Assembly (NCBI GenBank): GCA_963742795.1
Contig: CAVUNL010000032.1
Location: forward strand, 124,001-188,000
DNA from: Palsa-504 sp963742795
GTDB taxonomy: Bacteria; Actinomycetota; Actinomycetes; Streptosporangiales; Streptosporangiaceae
DNA: 64,000 bases
Reading direction: 5' to 3'
This document shows positions 37,685 to 45,854 of the stretch, piece after piece. The notes beneath the pieces were generated by a model. The model was not told where the DNA came from. It saw nothing but the letters and a program-made list of their open reading frames with translations, and did not search any database. A program made the translations under genes and the position numbers. The stretch's first letter is position 1. Each line of letters begins with the position of its first letter.

Positions 37685-37731
37685 GAGCGGGTGACGGGAA
37701 TCGAACCCGCACTATCAGCTTGGGAAGCTGC
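37685..37731 (-). other. tRNA-Gly(CCC) 3' half, attachment-site remnant
   Basis: On the minus strand the sequence runs CAGCTTCCCAAGCTG (anticodon arm, CCC), then the T-arm GCGGGTTCGATTCCCGT and acceptor half CACCCGC plus T. The 5' half of the tRNA (acceptor GCGGGTG, D-arm) is absent: unrelated DNA begins right at the anticodon stem. This is the pattern left at the distal end of an integrative element that targets the tRNA 3' end. Orientation places the element to the right (higher coordinates) and old chromosome to the left. The intact tRNA-Gly is not in the window. Confidence 0.75.
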
Positions 37732-37944
37732 TAGCGTACTCCGGTCGGCGACTCCAGTCGGTGCCTGTGACCATGAGAGAGGGCATCTCGGCTCCGCTGC
37801 GTTGCCGCTTTGGGTAGAAATTTGGGTAGAAAATCGCTGCGGCCGGGATCTGTCAAGGCTGGTGCAGCGTACTGCTGTTCTGTGATCCCTGATGCCGAAC
37901 ACCCTGTGGCTCGTCGCGGCGGTGTAGCGCCGCGGTGCAGCGAT

Positions 37945-38220
37945 TCAGAGTACGGGCCGCACGCGAAATAGGCTCGGCGACCCCGGCGGATTCAAGTCCT
38001 GCCCCCGCTGCAGGGCGAAACTCATATCGCACAATCCGGAGCCGACGACCTCGGCCCATTCCCTGCCGTCAGAGGTCAGGGCGGTTGCCGCGACGTGGGC
38101 CAGGGCCGTGTGCAGCTTGGCCAGTTCGAGGCACCACTGAGCTCGCGGGTTGAAGTCTCCGCCAGAGGTGGCTTCGTCCAGGAGCTTTTCGGCTTCGCGG
38201 TAGTGATCTGGACCGTTCAT
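37945..38220 (-). CDS. Small integrative-element protein of unknown function
   Basis: 91 residues: MNGPDHYREAEKLLDEA, LAKLHTALAHVAATAL, REWAEVVG. This N-terminal pattern is common in small proteins of actinobacterial integrative and conjugative elements and phages. Function unknown. Located just inside the presumed element, 214 bases from the tRNA-Gly fragment. The last ~25 residues look less typical and may be out of frame. Confidence 0.6.
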   Translation of the reverse strand: MNGPDHYREAEKLLDEATSGGDFNPRAQWCLELAKLHTALAHVAATALTSDGREWAEVVGSGLCDMSFALQRGQDLNPPGSPSLFRVRPVL

Positions 38221-39038
38221 TCAGTCCTCTTGGTCGTCGTTCGGGTCATCCCTGGCCGCGCTCAGAGGCTTGCGTTGAATGAACGCCGTCCAGCTCGAAG
38301 CGGTTCAGCGGGTGCCGCGTGTGCGGGAATCGTCGAGGCTTCAGGGTGACACCGGGATGGTCTCATTTGGCTGGTCTGACAATGGTGGTACACAGATGGT
38401 TGTCAGCGTCCTCGACGTCCAACTGACCCAACATGGCCAGTGTTAACGGCCAAGTTGAGTTTCATGGCCACGGACAACCGAGATCCCGAAGGAGATCTCG
38501 CTCGCGGCCTAGGATTGTCGGTCTGAGCTGGCCCCGGGTGCGTATCTCCGGGCGCTCGACAGCGGACCGACATGGGTGCGACCGACGCGTCCGGGTCTGG
38601 GCCTGACGGCTCGCCACAGAGCGACCGGGGATCATCTCAGGCCATCGTGACCTGTGAGGTCGCGCCGACAGCGCTGGGTGGGCTCAAGGCTGCTTAATAT
38701 TGCGGGATTTGCGGAGGGGACAAGGCCGTACGTGATCGGGACCGCACGTCCTGTACTAAGGTACCTCGCGTCGCCTGCTTCGTTCGCCGTTGGGCTCTCA
38801 GGCTGAGGTGGGAAGACTTGGACTCCGGCCAGGCAGGTAGAGTCTTATTAGGGAACATGATTTCGTATCCTGTACCGCCGGGTGTAAGCTACGGACAGTT
38901 ATAGGGACGCCGGTGCCCTGGGACTCTCATCAAGAATCGAGGGGTACGTCTCTTTGAGAGGACTGGCATGTCTCCCACCCCAATAGTTCCCATATGAAAC
39001 ACTTGTCACGCAGCTCACTTAAGCAGCGGAGTGCGTAG
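38221..39038. other. Long intergenic stretch, no gene seen
   Basis: More than 800 bases with lower GC than average and no recognisable protein. A minus-strand tail (LSAARDDPNDDQED, stop at 38220) could be the end of a short lost gene. The promoter of the following regulator should lie at the right end, but no clear boxes are seen. Confidence 0.5.
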
Positions 39039-39917
39039 ATGCCCAGCTCTGGCAGTCCAACGGTCCGGCGACGGCGTCTTGCCGCAGAGCTTCGTCGTCT
39101 CCGCACTAGCGCGGACAAGACTGCTGAGGAGGTCGGGAGGGCCCTTGGCGTGTCGAAGGCGAAGATCAGCCGGTACGAGCTGGCGCAGGGCGGCCTAAAG
39201 CCCGCGGAGGTCGCGAGGCTCCTGGAGCTTTACGGAGTCCAGGGGAGCCACCGCGAGCAGTTGCTGGCGCTTGCTGAGGAAGCCACCCACAAAGGATGGT
39301 GGGAGGCATATGGCGATGTCATGACCGAGGAGAACCTGGAGTATATCGGTCTAGAAGCTGAGGCCACGTCAATCCTAGAATGGCAGATTAATGTGGTTCC
39401 AGGGTTGCTGCAGACCGAGCGGTACGCATGGGATGTCCTATCCGCGTACCAAGAGGTGGCAACCATCTCACCCAGGGCACTCCAGCGGCGTTTGGAGACG
39501 CGCCTTACCCGCCAGCAACTGCTGACTCGTGATGAGCCGCTGGAATATGTAGCGCTCTTGGATGAGTCCGTCTTGCACCGGCAGCGCGGCGACCAATCAG
39601 TGATGCACGCACAACTTCAGCGGCTGGCAGATGTCTCGAAGCTGCCGAACGTCACGATACGGATCCTGCCGCTCAACATAGATCATGGGCTTGCGGTGGA
39701 TTCTTTTACCATTTTCCAATTCGGCAAAGCCCACGAGACGGTTCTTCACGACGTAGTCAGTCTGGAACACGTGACCAGCGAGTTGTACGTGGAGGGAGAT
39801 ACCGATACTCATCAGTTCAAGCTCGCTTTCAACCATCTTGCCGAGGAATCTCTCTCCCCCCATGAAAGCCGAGAACTCATCTTGACAACCTCTAGGCGCG
39901 TGTGGGATAAAACATAG
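39039..39917 (+). CDS. XRE-DUF5753 transcriptional regulator (Scr1-type)
   Basis: 292 residues. N-terminal helix-turn-helix RRRRLAAELRRLRTSADK and GVSKAKISRYELAQGGLKP (about residues 10-65). The DUF5753 domain from about 100 to 285 has EWQINVVPGLLQTERYA, RLTRQQLL, LDESVLHR and LPNVTIRILPLN. Members form Scr1/Scr2-like pairs with DUF397 proteins and act in development or as toxin-antitoxin-like units. Lower GC and less biased codons than the catabolic genes suggest acquired DNA. The DUF397 gene follows. Confidence 0.92.
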   Translation: MPSSGSPTVRRRRLAAELRRLRTSADKTAEEVGRALGVSKAKISRYELAQGGLKPAEVARLLELYGVQGSHREQLLALAEEATHKGWWEAYGDVMTEENLEYIGLEAEATSILEWQINVVPGLLQTERYAWDVLSAYQEVATISPRALQRRLETRLTRQQLLTRDEPLEYVALLDESVLHRQRGDQSVMHAQLQRLADVSKLPNVTIRILPLNIDHGLAVDSFTIFQFGKAHETVLHDVVSLEHVTSELYVEGDTDTHQFKLAFNHLAEESLSPHESRELILTTSRRVWDKT

Positions 39918-39984
39918 CTACTCAGGGTGTGAGCTCATTAGTACATGGTCACAGTTCGTTCGCGACCAGGCCGAAAGGTTACTT

Positions 39985-40221
39985 ATGGGCGTTAGGGCCC
40001 CAGCAGGGGACAAGGGGGATGATCGTGATCCTGTCGGAGACTGGCGGAAGAGCTCGTACAGCATGAGCAATGGACAGTGCCTGGAGGCCGCCCGCCTCGC
40101 AGGCGGCCGCATCGGTGTTCGCGATAGCAAGGCGGCCCAAGGGCTCGTGCTGAGCTTCGAACCAGGAACCTGGGCCGCCTTCCTGGCGGAACTCCAGACT
40201 TCGCCATCCTTCAAGAGCTGA
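39985..40221 (+). CDS. DUF397 protein, partner of the XRE regulator
   Basis: 78 residues with the full DUF397 signature: DWRKSSYSMSNGQCLEAA, RIGVRDSKAAQG and FEPGTWAAFLAELQ. Known pairs bind the DUF5753 regulator, and some DUF397 proteins are toxic when unpaired. It begins 67 bases after the regulator on the same strand. It ends just before a strong hairpin. Confidence 0.93.
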   Translation: MGVRAPAGDKGDDRDPVGDWRKSSYSMSNGQCLEAARLAGGRIGVRDSKAAQGLVLSFEPGTWAAFLAELQTSPSFKS

Positions 40222-40229
40222 CCTTCACA

Positions 40230-40271
40230 GCGCAGAGGCCGCCGCCCACCCAGGGCGGCGGCCCTCTGCGC
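40230..40271 (+). terminator. Strong hairpin after DUF397 gene
   Basis: GCGCAGAGGCCGCCGCCC pairs with GGGCGGCGGCC(C)TCTGCGC with one bulged base and a short loop (ACCCA). No T-run follows, as is usual in actinobacteria. Nine bases after the stop codon. Confidence 0.8.
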
Positions 40272-40704
40272 ATCCGCCATCACAGTCGTTCCCGGGGTCA
40301 GACCCATACTGGCGCACCCGCGTGCTACCGCGATCGTCTGCACGGTGAAGGCGTTTGCGGAATTATGATCGCTGAGTCCTGGTGTACCGGATAGCTGGCG
40401 ACAGGAATGAAGCATGAGCGGACGTGTCAGATAGAATGCTTGCACACGGCTATTCCTTTTTGAGCTACATTTGGTTTCATCCCGGTGCAAGTTGCGAAGA
40501 ACCTGACGGCGCATGGACCGATGAAAATTTATCGACGCCATTCAGGAAATCTTTCACCGCATGAATAACTAAAATTTGCTTTGAGCGTCTCGTTGGGGCA
40601 TGAGAAACTCAAAAAGATTCTCATTGTGGCGCATGAAAGCCGGAAATGGGGCAATAACTCCACGTAGCAAGATACGTCGTGCTGGCGTCTGGGAGGCAGC
40701 GACC
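40272..40704. other. Intergenic, no gene seen
   Basis: Spacer between the Scr1-type pair and the cyclase pair. It is AT-rich at 40540-40640 and probably holds the promoter of the next operon. Confidence 0.5.
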
Positions 40705-41100
40705 GTGATTCCGTTCCCAAGGAACTCCCACGTGGTCGAGGATCTCACCGACTTGCACGCGGCCACAGACCACCTTGCCTACCGGCTCGTCTTCTCCCAG
40801 CCCGACATGTTTCCTGCGGCAGACGCGCCGTGCTTCGCTGACCTGCTCAGCGCGAGCGATTCCCGCGCAATCCAGCAGACCCAACGCCCCGGAACGGCGG
40901 CCGGTCTCGCAGAGGACGATCAGATCCTGGCCCGGGTGCTCAGCACAAGTTGGACGCTGGCTACCGGCCGTACTCTCCGCGGCGATGTCCCGCCGCAGCC
41001 GCGCACCGAAGAAGAGCTGATCACCTTCCGGGCCGACGACCAGACCACCGTCGGCGGCGTCGTGGCCACCGGACCTACCTCACGGAGGGCCGCGCTATGA
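40705..41100 (+). CDS. Unknown protein coupled to cyclase-like gene
   Basis: 131 residues from GTG 40705, chosen because GGGAGG lies 8 bases upstream; an ATG at 40600 has no ribosome-binding site. Segments: FPRNSHVVEDLTDLHAATDH, LVFSQPDMFPAADAPCFADL, DDQILARVLSTSWTLATG and EEELITFRADDQ. No signal peptide, membrane helix or known motif. Its stop overlaps the start of the cyclase-like gene (ATGA), so the two products are made together, probably in fixed ratio. I do not recognise the family. Confidence 0.65.
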   Translation: MIPFPRNSHVVEDLTDLHAATDHLAYRLVFSQPDMFPAADAPCFADLLSASDSRAIQQTQRPGTAAGLAEDDQILARVLSTSWTLATGRTLRGDVPPQPRTEEELITFRADDQTTVGGVVATGPTSRRAAL

Positions 41101-41783
41101 CCCGTCCGGCCGGCAGAACACATGCCCCTCCGGTTGGCGGGCAGGTATGCGCCTTGATCGCAGTCGACATCGCCGAATTTACCCGGCCAGACCGCGACGA
41201 CGACGTCCGCATGTTCATGCGCGAGGAACTATACAGAATCCTCGAACGGGCCTTCAACGGATCCGGAATATCCTGGGCAGCCTGTTTCCGCGAAGACCGC
41301 GGCGACGGCGTGCTGGTGGTCGTCCCACCTGGCATCGCCGCTACGGGAATCATCGACCCGCTACCCGAACGGCTCCACAGCCTTATCCGCCGCCATAACC
41401 ACGTCTCCAGTGCTGCCGCTCAGATCCAGCTTCGCGTCGCAGCCCATCTCGGGCTGGTCGACCACGATGGGCACGGGTTCGTCGGAACCGACGCTGACTT
41501 TCTATTCCGCATGCTGGATGCCCGGCCGCTTAAGCACGCACTTGCCAACACCGGAGCCGACCTTGCGCTGATTGTTTCCGACTACGTCTACCGCACTCTC
41601 GTCTCCCGCCACCCTAGCCTGATCAGCCCGGCCGCCTTCCGGCCTGTCAGATTTCAGGTCAAATACACCAGAGCCCAGGCATGGACCTACGTCCCCAGCG
41701 CACCACCCTCGCCAGCAGCAACCGCCCCACAGCTTGTCCCTTGGGCTTCCCCTCGTAGCGTGGTGGACACATCGGGACTGTAA
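41097..41783 (+). CDS. Class III nucleotidyl cyclase-like protein
   Basis: 228 residues. It resembles stand-alone cyclase-homology-domain proteins of actinobacteria. Metal-binding Asp in ALIAVDIAEFTRPD near residue 22 and the REDRGDGVLVVVP hairpin near 65 are kept. The transition-state region reads FVGTDADFLFRMLDARPLK: the Arg is present, but the Asn normal in true cyclases appears as Asp. It could be an active cyclase with altered specificity, an inactive sensor, or part of a defence module such as Pycsar or EAD-type conflict systems. The class is sure; the role is inference. Confidence 0.65.
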   Translation: MTRPAGRTHAPPVGGQVCALIAVDIAEFTRPDRDDDVRMFMREELYRILERAFNGSGISWAACFREDRGDGVLVVVPPGIAATGIIDPLPERLHSLIRRHNHVSSAAAQIQLRVAAHLGLVDHDGHGFVGTDADFLFRMLDARPLKHALANTGADLALIVSDYVYRTLVSRHPSLISPAAFRPVRFQVKYTRAQAWTYVPSAPPSPAATAPQLVPWASPRSVVDTSGL

Positions 41784-42048
41784 TTTCAAGGCTCTGTCAC
41801 GTCCCTGCCGAACCGTCAGCATGTTGTGCTTGGATGCCTTTCGGCACATTGTCCGTGTCCTTGGCCGCCCGAGTATTACAGTTGCTGTTTCCCGGCCTGT
41901 GACCGCGCGGCAGCTCAGCGTGGCGCATGATTCGTCGGTGCGGTTACATATCGTCACCTCCTTTCGGCCGGCCCGCTTCAGGCGGCCAGTGCGGCGAGGC
42001 GAGTGCTGTAGTGGTGCCAGCGGGCGCGGGCCTGGTGGCGTCGCCGCC

Positions 42049-43236
42049 TGTGGGGTTCCAGAACTCGACCACTGGTCCTGACCTGGGTTTCTATGCGGCC
42101 CGCTCGTACTCGTTGATGAGGCCGCCGAGGACGGGCCGGCGTTTGATCCGCTCCTGGGAGAGATCAGCGGGAGGGTGATCGGGCCGGGGCGGGCGGAGCT
42201 GTCGGCTGCGATGTGGCCGCTGTCCGTTGTAGTGGGCCTCGTACTGGGCCAGGATCGTCCGTAGGTGCTGCTGGCCGAAGATCAGCATCCGGTCGGTGAT
42301 CTCCGTCCGCGCTGTGAGCACGAACCGTTCTGCATAGGCGTTCGCGCGAGGACTCCGCGGCGGGATCTTGACCACTTCGATACCAGCGTCGGCCAGGACC
42401 GCGTCGAACGACGCGCTGAACTGCCCGGCCCTGTCCCGGACCAGGAACCGGAAGTCCGCTGCCCGGTCACCAAGGTCCATCAGGAGGTTCCGGATCTGCT
42501 GGGCGGTCCACGGCCCGTCTGGGTTCGGCGTGACCCCGAGGATGTGCACGTAACGGGAGCCGACCTCCATGACGAACAGGCAGTACAGCCGCTGGAGGGT
42601 CACCGCGCAGTCCACGTGGAAGAAGTCGGTGGCGAGCATCGTCGCGGCCTGCGTGTGCAGGAACTGCCGCCACGTCGTGTCGGAGCCCCGCTCCGGCGCC
42701 GGAGGGATCTTAAGCGCCCTGAGGACCCGGCGGATCGTGGACGCGCTGACCCGGTGGCCGAGCTTGAGCAGCTCACCCTGGATCCGCTGGTACCCCCAGC
42801 CGTTGTTCTCGGTAGCGAGCCGCTCGATCAGCGCGGCGATCTCGGCGCTGACCGGAGGCCGTCCCGTCCGGTGCGGGTAGGTCCACTTGCGGGTGATCAG
42901 GCGGCGGTGCCAGCGCAGGACGGTGCCGGGGGTAACCAGCCGGCGTGCTCGCAGCCGTGGCGGCAGGAGCCGGATGAGTGCGGCGAGGACTGCGCGGTCG
43001 GCCCAGTCGAGCCGGGGCCGCGGATGGGTACGGCGCAGCACGGCGACCTCATGGCGCAGCACGAGCAGCTCGGCGTCCTTGGAGGCCGATGACCGGCTGA
43101 GCAGGACCAGCCAGCCGCAGAGCCGGACGAAGATGAGGTAGAGCAGGCGCAAGGACACGGATGACCATGATGCCTTGAGGCCGACGCTCATCATTGCTGC
43201 AGGTCAAGGGCCCAGCAACAGTTTTGGAACCCCACA
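42049..43236 (-). mobile_element. Complete insertion sequence with 33-bp terminal inverted repeats
   Basis: Left end TGTGGGGTTCCAGAACT (42049) and right end, in reverse complement, TGTGGGGTTCCAAAACT (43236). Similarity continues inward to TGACCTG. 1188 bp with a single transposase gene. No convincing target duplication is seen at the edges. It is inserted inside a lipoprotein gene at the 3' end of the MauA-like operon. Confidence 0.85.
42091..43194 (-). CDS. Integrase-core (rve) transposase
   Basis: 367 residues. HTH region with RRLITRKWTYPHRTGRPPVS. DDE core: Asp in LATDFFHVDCAVTL, Asp in FLVRDRAGQF, and Glu in ANAYAERFVLTARTEI. ENNGWGYQRIQGELLKLGH is typical of IS3/IS481-related integrase-core transposases. 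Complete and uninterrupted. It lies wholly inside the inverted repeats. Confidence 0.92.
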   Translation of the reverse strand: MMSVGLKASWSSVSLRLLYLIFVRLCGWLVLLSRSSASKDAELLVLRHEVAVLRRTHPRPRLDWADRAVLAALIRLLPPRLRARRLVTPGTVLRWHRRLITRKWTYPHRTGRPPVSAEIAALIERLATENNGWGYQRIQGELLKLGHRVSASTIRRVLRALKIPPAPERGSDTTWRQFLHTQAATMLATDFFHVDCAVTLQRLYCLFVMEVGSRYVHILGVTPNPDGPWTAQQIRNLLMDLGDRAADFRFLVRDRAGQFSASFDAVLADAGIEVVKIPPRSPRANAYAERFVLTARTEITDRMLIFGQQHLRTILAQYEAHYNGQRPHRSRQLRPPRPDHPPADLSQERIKRRPVLGGLINEYERAA

Positions 43237-43867
43237 CGTGCGTGCGTTTGGGGTTGAGCAGGGCATCGGTGATGTGCTTCGCGCGCTGCAACCTCCCAGT
43301 AGCGCTGACCGCGACCGGCGGTGAGCCCGCCGACGCCTCGATGTCGACGTGGACCTGGTACGGCGGCGGGTATAGCGCAGCGAACGACACCGCGAACCAT
43401 TTCGTCCCGTCCCACGCGCTCACCCGGGTGCCTTCGACGGGGACGGGCAAGTTGAACTGCTCATAGCTCCATCCCGCGTCGGTGCAGCGCCTGGTGGTGA
43501 ACAGGGCGTTCCCCGCGGCCACCGATCGCGGGACGCCGTTCGGCGTGTTGAAGAATCCGTACCCGATCCTGGGTCCCGATGACCCGGGCACCATCGGTAT
43601 CTGCCGGGGGCATATCGGGCGCAGCAGCGGGCTGGTGCGGCAGAAAGCCAGGAGATCCCCCGGGGTCGGTGTCATCGCCACACCCTGCCCGGAACCCCGC
43701 TGCGGCGCCTGGCTCGTCGCGGTGCCGTGCCGCGAGGCAGGGCCCGGTGCGATGGAGTGCCGCGGCGTGGGGCTCGGTACGCCGCCGCTGCAGGCGGTCA
43801 GCGCCAGCGTGAGCAGCACCGTCAGGACTGCCGGCGTGGCCTGGCCCGCCATCCGGCCGGCGCGCAT
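43237..43867 (-). pseudogene. Lipoprotein, C-terminus cut by IS insertion
   Basis: ATG 43867: signal peptide with lipobox LTAC, Cys at residue 26. After a Pro/Ser/Thr linker the mature part holds LAFCRTSPLLRPICPRQIP, IGYGFFNTPNGVPRSVA, RRCTDAGWSYEQFNLPVPV and YPPPYQVHVDIEASAG. It breaks off after NPKRTHV where the IS begins. Unknown family. It is the last gene of the minus-strand operon that starts with the MauE-like gene, so the insertion hits only the distal gene. It starts 14 bases after the Tat protein gene. Confidence 0.75.
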
Positions 43868-43880
43868 CCGCGGTGGCCCC

Positions 43881-44474
43881 TCAGCCGGGATGGCGGATGC
43901 CGGAGACGATCGGCTGCACATCCTTCCACTCGGCGCCCGCGTCCGGCCCCACATACACATCGGCCTCGATGCTGTAGAGGAGGTCACCGGAGGTTGCGAC
44001 GTACCATCCGGTGAAGGCGCGGAAGCTGTGCCAGTTGCGCTGCCCTCCGCCCAGGTCGCTGAAGCGCATCGCCATGCCCTTCTGCAACCTAACCGGCCCC
44101 CCGGAAAGGTTGGCCTTGGCGGCGGGTACTGGGTCCCAGAACAGCAGCACCAGCATGGTCGCATCGCCCGGCACCGCGCGCAGGTCGGGAGCCCCGGCAA
44201 TATCCGGCAACGGGCCTAGGTGGCGATTGCTGATGATGACGTCGTAGGGCATGACCACGCCCGGGATCAGAGCCGTGTGCACGAACCAGGAGCTCGGGTA
44301 GATGAACGTCAGGTACGGCGGGTAGGGGCTGGTGAAGCTCGCATCCAGGACCGCGGCGCGGGCGCGTCCCGGCGGTGCCGCGCCGACGGCGGCCGCGGCC
44401 CCGGCGCCGACCGCGCCTAGCTTGAGCAGGCTTCGCCGCTTCAGCAGGCCTTGCCGGGAAGTGCTAGAAGTCAT
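43881..44474 (-). CDS. Tat-exported protein of unknown function
   Basis: 197 residues. Twin-arginine signal LKRRSLLKLGAVGAGAAAA with cleavage expected after RARA. The mature part is Tyr/Pro-rich, includes LTFIYPSSWFVHTALIPG, VVMPYDVIISNRHLG and FRAFTGWYVATSGDLL, and has no Cys. Tat export suggests folding or cofactor binding in the cytoplasm, as for the MauA-like protein in the same operon. No family recognised. Position and spacing (25 bases after the preceding gene) mark it as part of the operon. Confidence 0.75.
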   Translation of the reverse strand: MTSSTSRQGLLKRRSLLKLGAVGAGAAAAVGAAPPGRARAAVLDASFTSPYPPYLTFIYPSSWFVHTALIPGVVMPYDVIISNRHLGPLPDIAGAPDLRAVPGDATMLVLLFWDPVPAAKANLSGGPVRLQKGMAMRFSDLGGGQRNWHSFRAFTGWYVATSGDLLYSIEADVYVGPDAGAEWKDVQPIVSGIRHPG

Positions 44475-44499
44475 TGGCCGTGCCTCCTGTTTGATGAGG

Positions 44500-45096
44500 T
44501 CATCCGTGCAGTAGGTGGGTGACCAGCACAGCGCCCGAGGCGAGTGCCAGCGCCGCGTTCGCCGCCCGGAGCGTGGCCTGCCCGCGCGTGCGGTGGCGGT
44601 GCAGCAGCCCCTGCTCGAACTCCGAGTACGACCTGCCCGCCAGCGAGCTGACGACGACGATGCTCTTGGTCAGCGCGAACGCCAGCACGGCGACCCCGAC
44701 CACCGTCACCGAGGACTGGGTGGCGAGCAGCGCGACGAATGCCGCGTGCGTCGCGTAGGTATAACGGGTCAGGAACCCGGTGCCAAGCTGGCTGCCGTAG
44801 CTGATGGCCGTCCAGCCCGGGGAGAGCACGTGGCGCAGCCATTCCGGTACCTGTCGGGCCGGGTAGGGGAGCGGGACCTGGGCCCCGAGATCGCGCAGAG
44901 CGGCCAGGGCGATCAGCGGCAGCGCGATCGCCAGCCAGGAAGCGGGCGCGGCAATCGCGAGCAGCCGGTACAGAGATCGCGTGACCGCATATGTGACCAT
45001 CGCGCCTAGGCCCACGCCGACGACGAACAGTCCGGCATGCAGGCTCCATCTCCGGTAGCTGGCCCCGCTGACCGCGGGGTTGATGGTGAAGGCCAT
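44500..45096 (-). CDS. Multi-pass membrane protein in the MauA-like operon
   Basis: 198 residues with about four hydrophobic segments (SLHAGLFVVGVGLGAMVTYAV, APASWLAIALPLIALAAL, YATHAAFVALLATQSSVTVV, VAVLAFALTKSIVVVSSLAG) and a further one at the C-terminus. ATG 45096 after GAGGACTG. No cysteine pair, so it is not an obvious DsbD/MauE-type disulfide carrier. Function unknown; it sits between the Cys-rich gene and the Tat protein gene in a tight operon. Confidence 0.75.
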   Translation of the reverse strand: MAFTINPAVSGASYRRWSLHAGLFVVGVGLGAMVTYAVTRSLYRLLAIAAPASWLAIALPLIALAALRDLGAQVPLPYPARQVPEWLRHVLSPGWTAISYGSQLGTGFLTRYTYATHAAFVALLATQSSVTVVGVAVLAFALTKSIVVVSSLAGRSYSEFEQGLLHRHRTRGQATLRAANAALALASGAVLVTHLLHG

Positions 45097-45105
45097 CGAC
45101 AGTCC

Positions 45106-45303
45106 TCAAGGAGACCAGGCGGATGACCACCCCGCCGCAGCGGCGGCCAGAACAAGCCACACCGGCAGGTCACGAGCGTAGACCGCGGTGACGCTGACGG
45201 CGGCGACGGTGATCGCGGCGGCGATCAGCGAGGGACTGACCGCAAGGCCAAGGAGGCGTTCGGCGGGGGAACCTAGCGCGAACCGGGTGCGAGCCTCAGT
45301 CAT
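45106..45303 (-). CDS. Two-helix membrane peptide
   Basis: 65 residues from ATG 45303, overlapping the Cys-rich gene stop as ATGA. Two hydrophobic segments: SPSLIAAAITVAAVSVTAVYA and LPVWLVLAAAAAGWSSA. Likely made together with the MauA-like protein. No known family. Coupling and location are the main support. Confidence 0.65.
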   Translation of the reverse strand: MTEARTRFALGSPAERLLGLAVSPSLIAAAITVAAVSVTAVYARDLPVWLVLAAAAAGWSSAWSP

Positions 45304-45854
45304 GCGCAGAAGGCCCGGCGGCATTTGATGTACCACGGGCACTTGCACTCGCATTGGCCGCATGACCTGCTGGGGTCGGTGTACCACTGCACCTGGTGGC
45401 AGCAGGAGGGGCACGGCGAGCTGGTCCCGTTGCAGTTGAAGCTGGAACTGCACGTGCACTTACTCCCGCAGCCGCAGTCACCGCAGCAGTCACCATACAT
45501 GAGCCGCCCCGTTCTCTGGCCGGATGAGTTCATGCAGTAGCGACCCGTCCACCAGGCCCCGCAGCCGCAGGTACCAGACGGGCACCGCCCGTTAAGACCG
45601 CACCAGCGGGACTCGGCACCGCAGCAGCCGCGGGAGCAGCAGTCCCGGCAGCATCCCCCGTTGGACGCGCAGCAGTTCGTGCATGCCCACGCCTCGTCAT
45701 CGAGCAACGCGACCCCGGCCGCGCCCAGCGAGAGCGCGACACCGTACTTGCCGACCTTGGATATCACCGATCTGCGGGTAAATTTCCGCGCGAGGCCGCG
45801 GGACAGCGCGCCCGCAGCCCGGTCCAGCGTTCCCTGGTTGCCTGCTGCTGTCAT
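45300..45854 (-). CDS. MauA-like, extremely cysteine-rich Tat-exported protein
   Basis: 184 residues. Long Tat-type leader (FTRRSVISKVGKYGVALSL) ending near residue 57. The mature part has 30 Cys in about 127 residues. The central block CMNSSGQRTGRLMYGDCCG, followed by GSKCTC, mirrors CYNPTDGQSYLIAYRDCCG and GRCPC of the methylamine dehydrogenase small subunit. WCGLNGRCPSGTCGCG mirrors its first Cys cluster. Trp in GAWWTGRYC and in HQVQWYTD fall at positions like the two Trp that form TTQ, about the same distance from the Cys block. MauA has 12 Cys, so the extra Cys are unusual. Family relation is likely; TTQ formation is inference. Embedded between MauD-like and membrane genes with ATGA overlaps. 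Confidence 0.75.
   Translation of the reverse strand: MTAAGNQGTLDRAAGALSRGLARKFTRRSVISKVGKYGVALSLGAAGVALLDDEAWACTNCCASNGGCCRDCCSRGCCGAESRWCGLNGRCPSGTCGCGAWWTGRYCMNSSGQRTGRLMYGDCCGDCGCGSKCTCSSSFNCNGTSSPCPSCCHQVQWYTDPSRSCGQCECKCPWYIKCRRAFCA

Noticed and set aside
37673..37885. Small plus-strand protein starting MSFAERVTGIEPALSAW
   Set aside because: It is the antisense translation of the tRNA-Gly fragment, a well-known artefact in actinobacterial annotations.
40600..40704. Upstream extension of the unknown protein to ATG 40600
   Set aside because: No ribosome-binding site, and the extra residues are low in GC with no domain-like pattern; GTG 40705 has a proper site.
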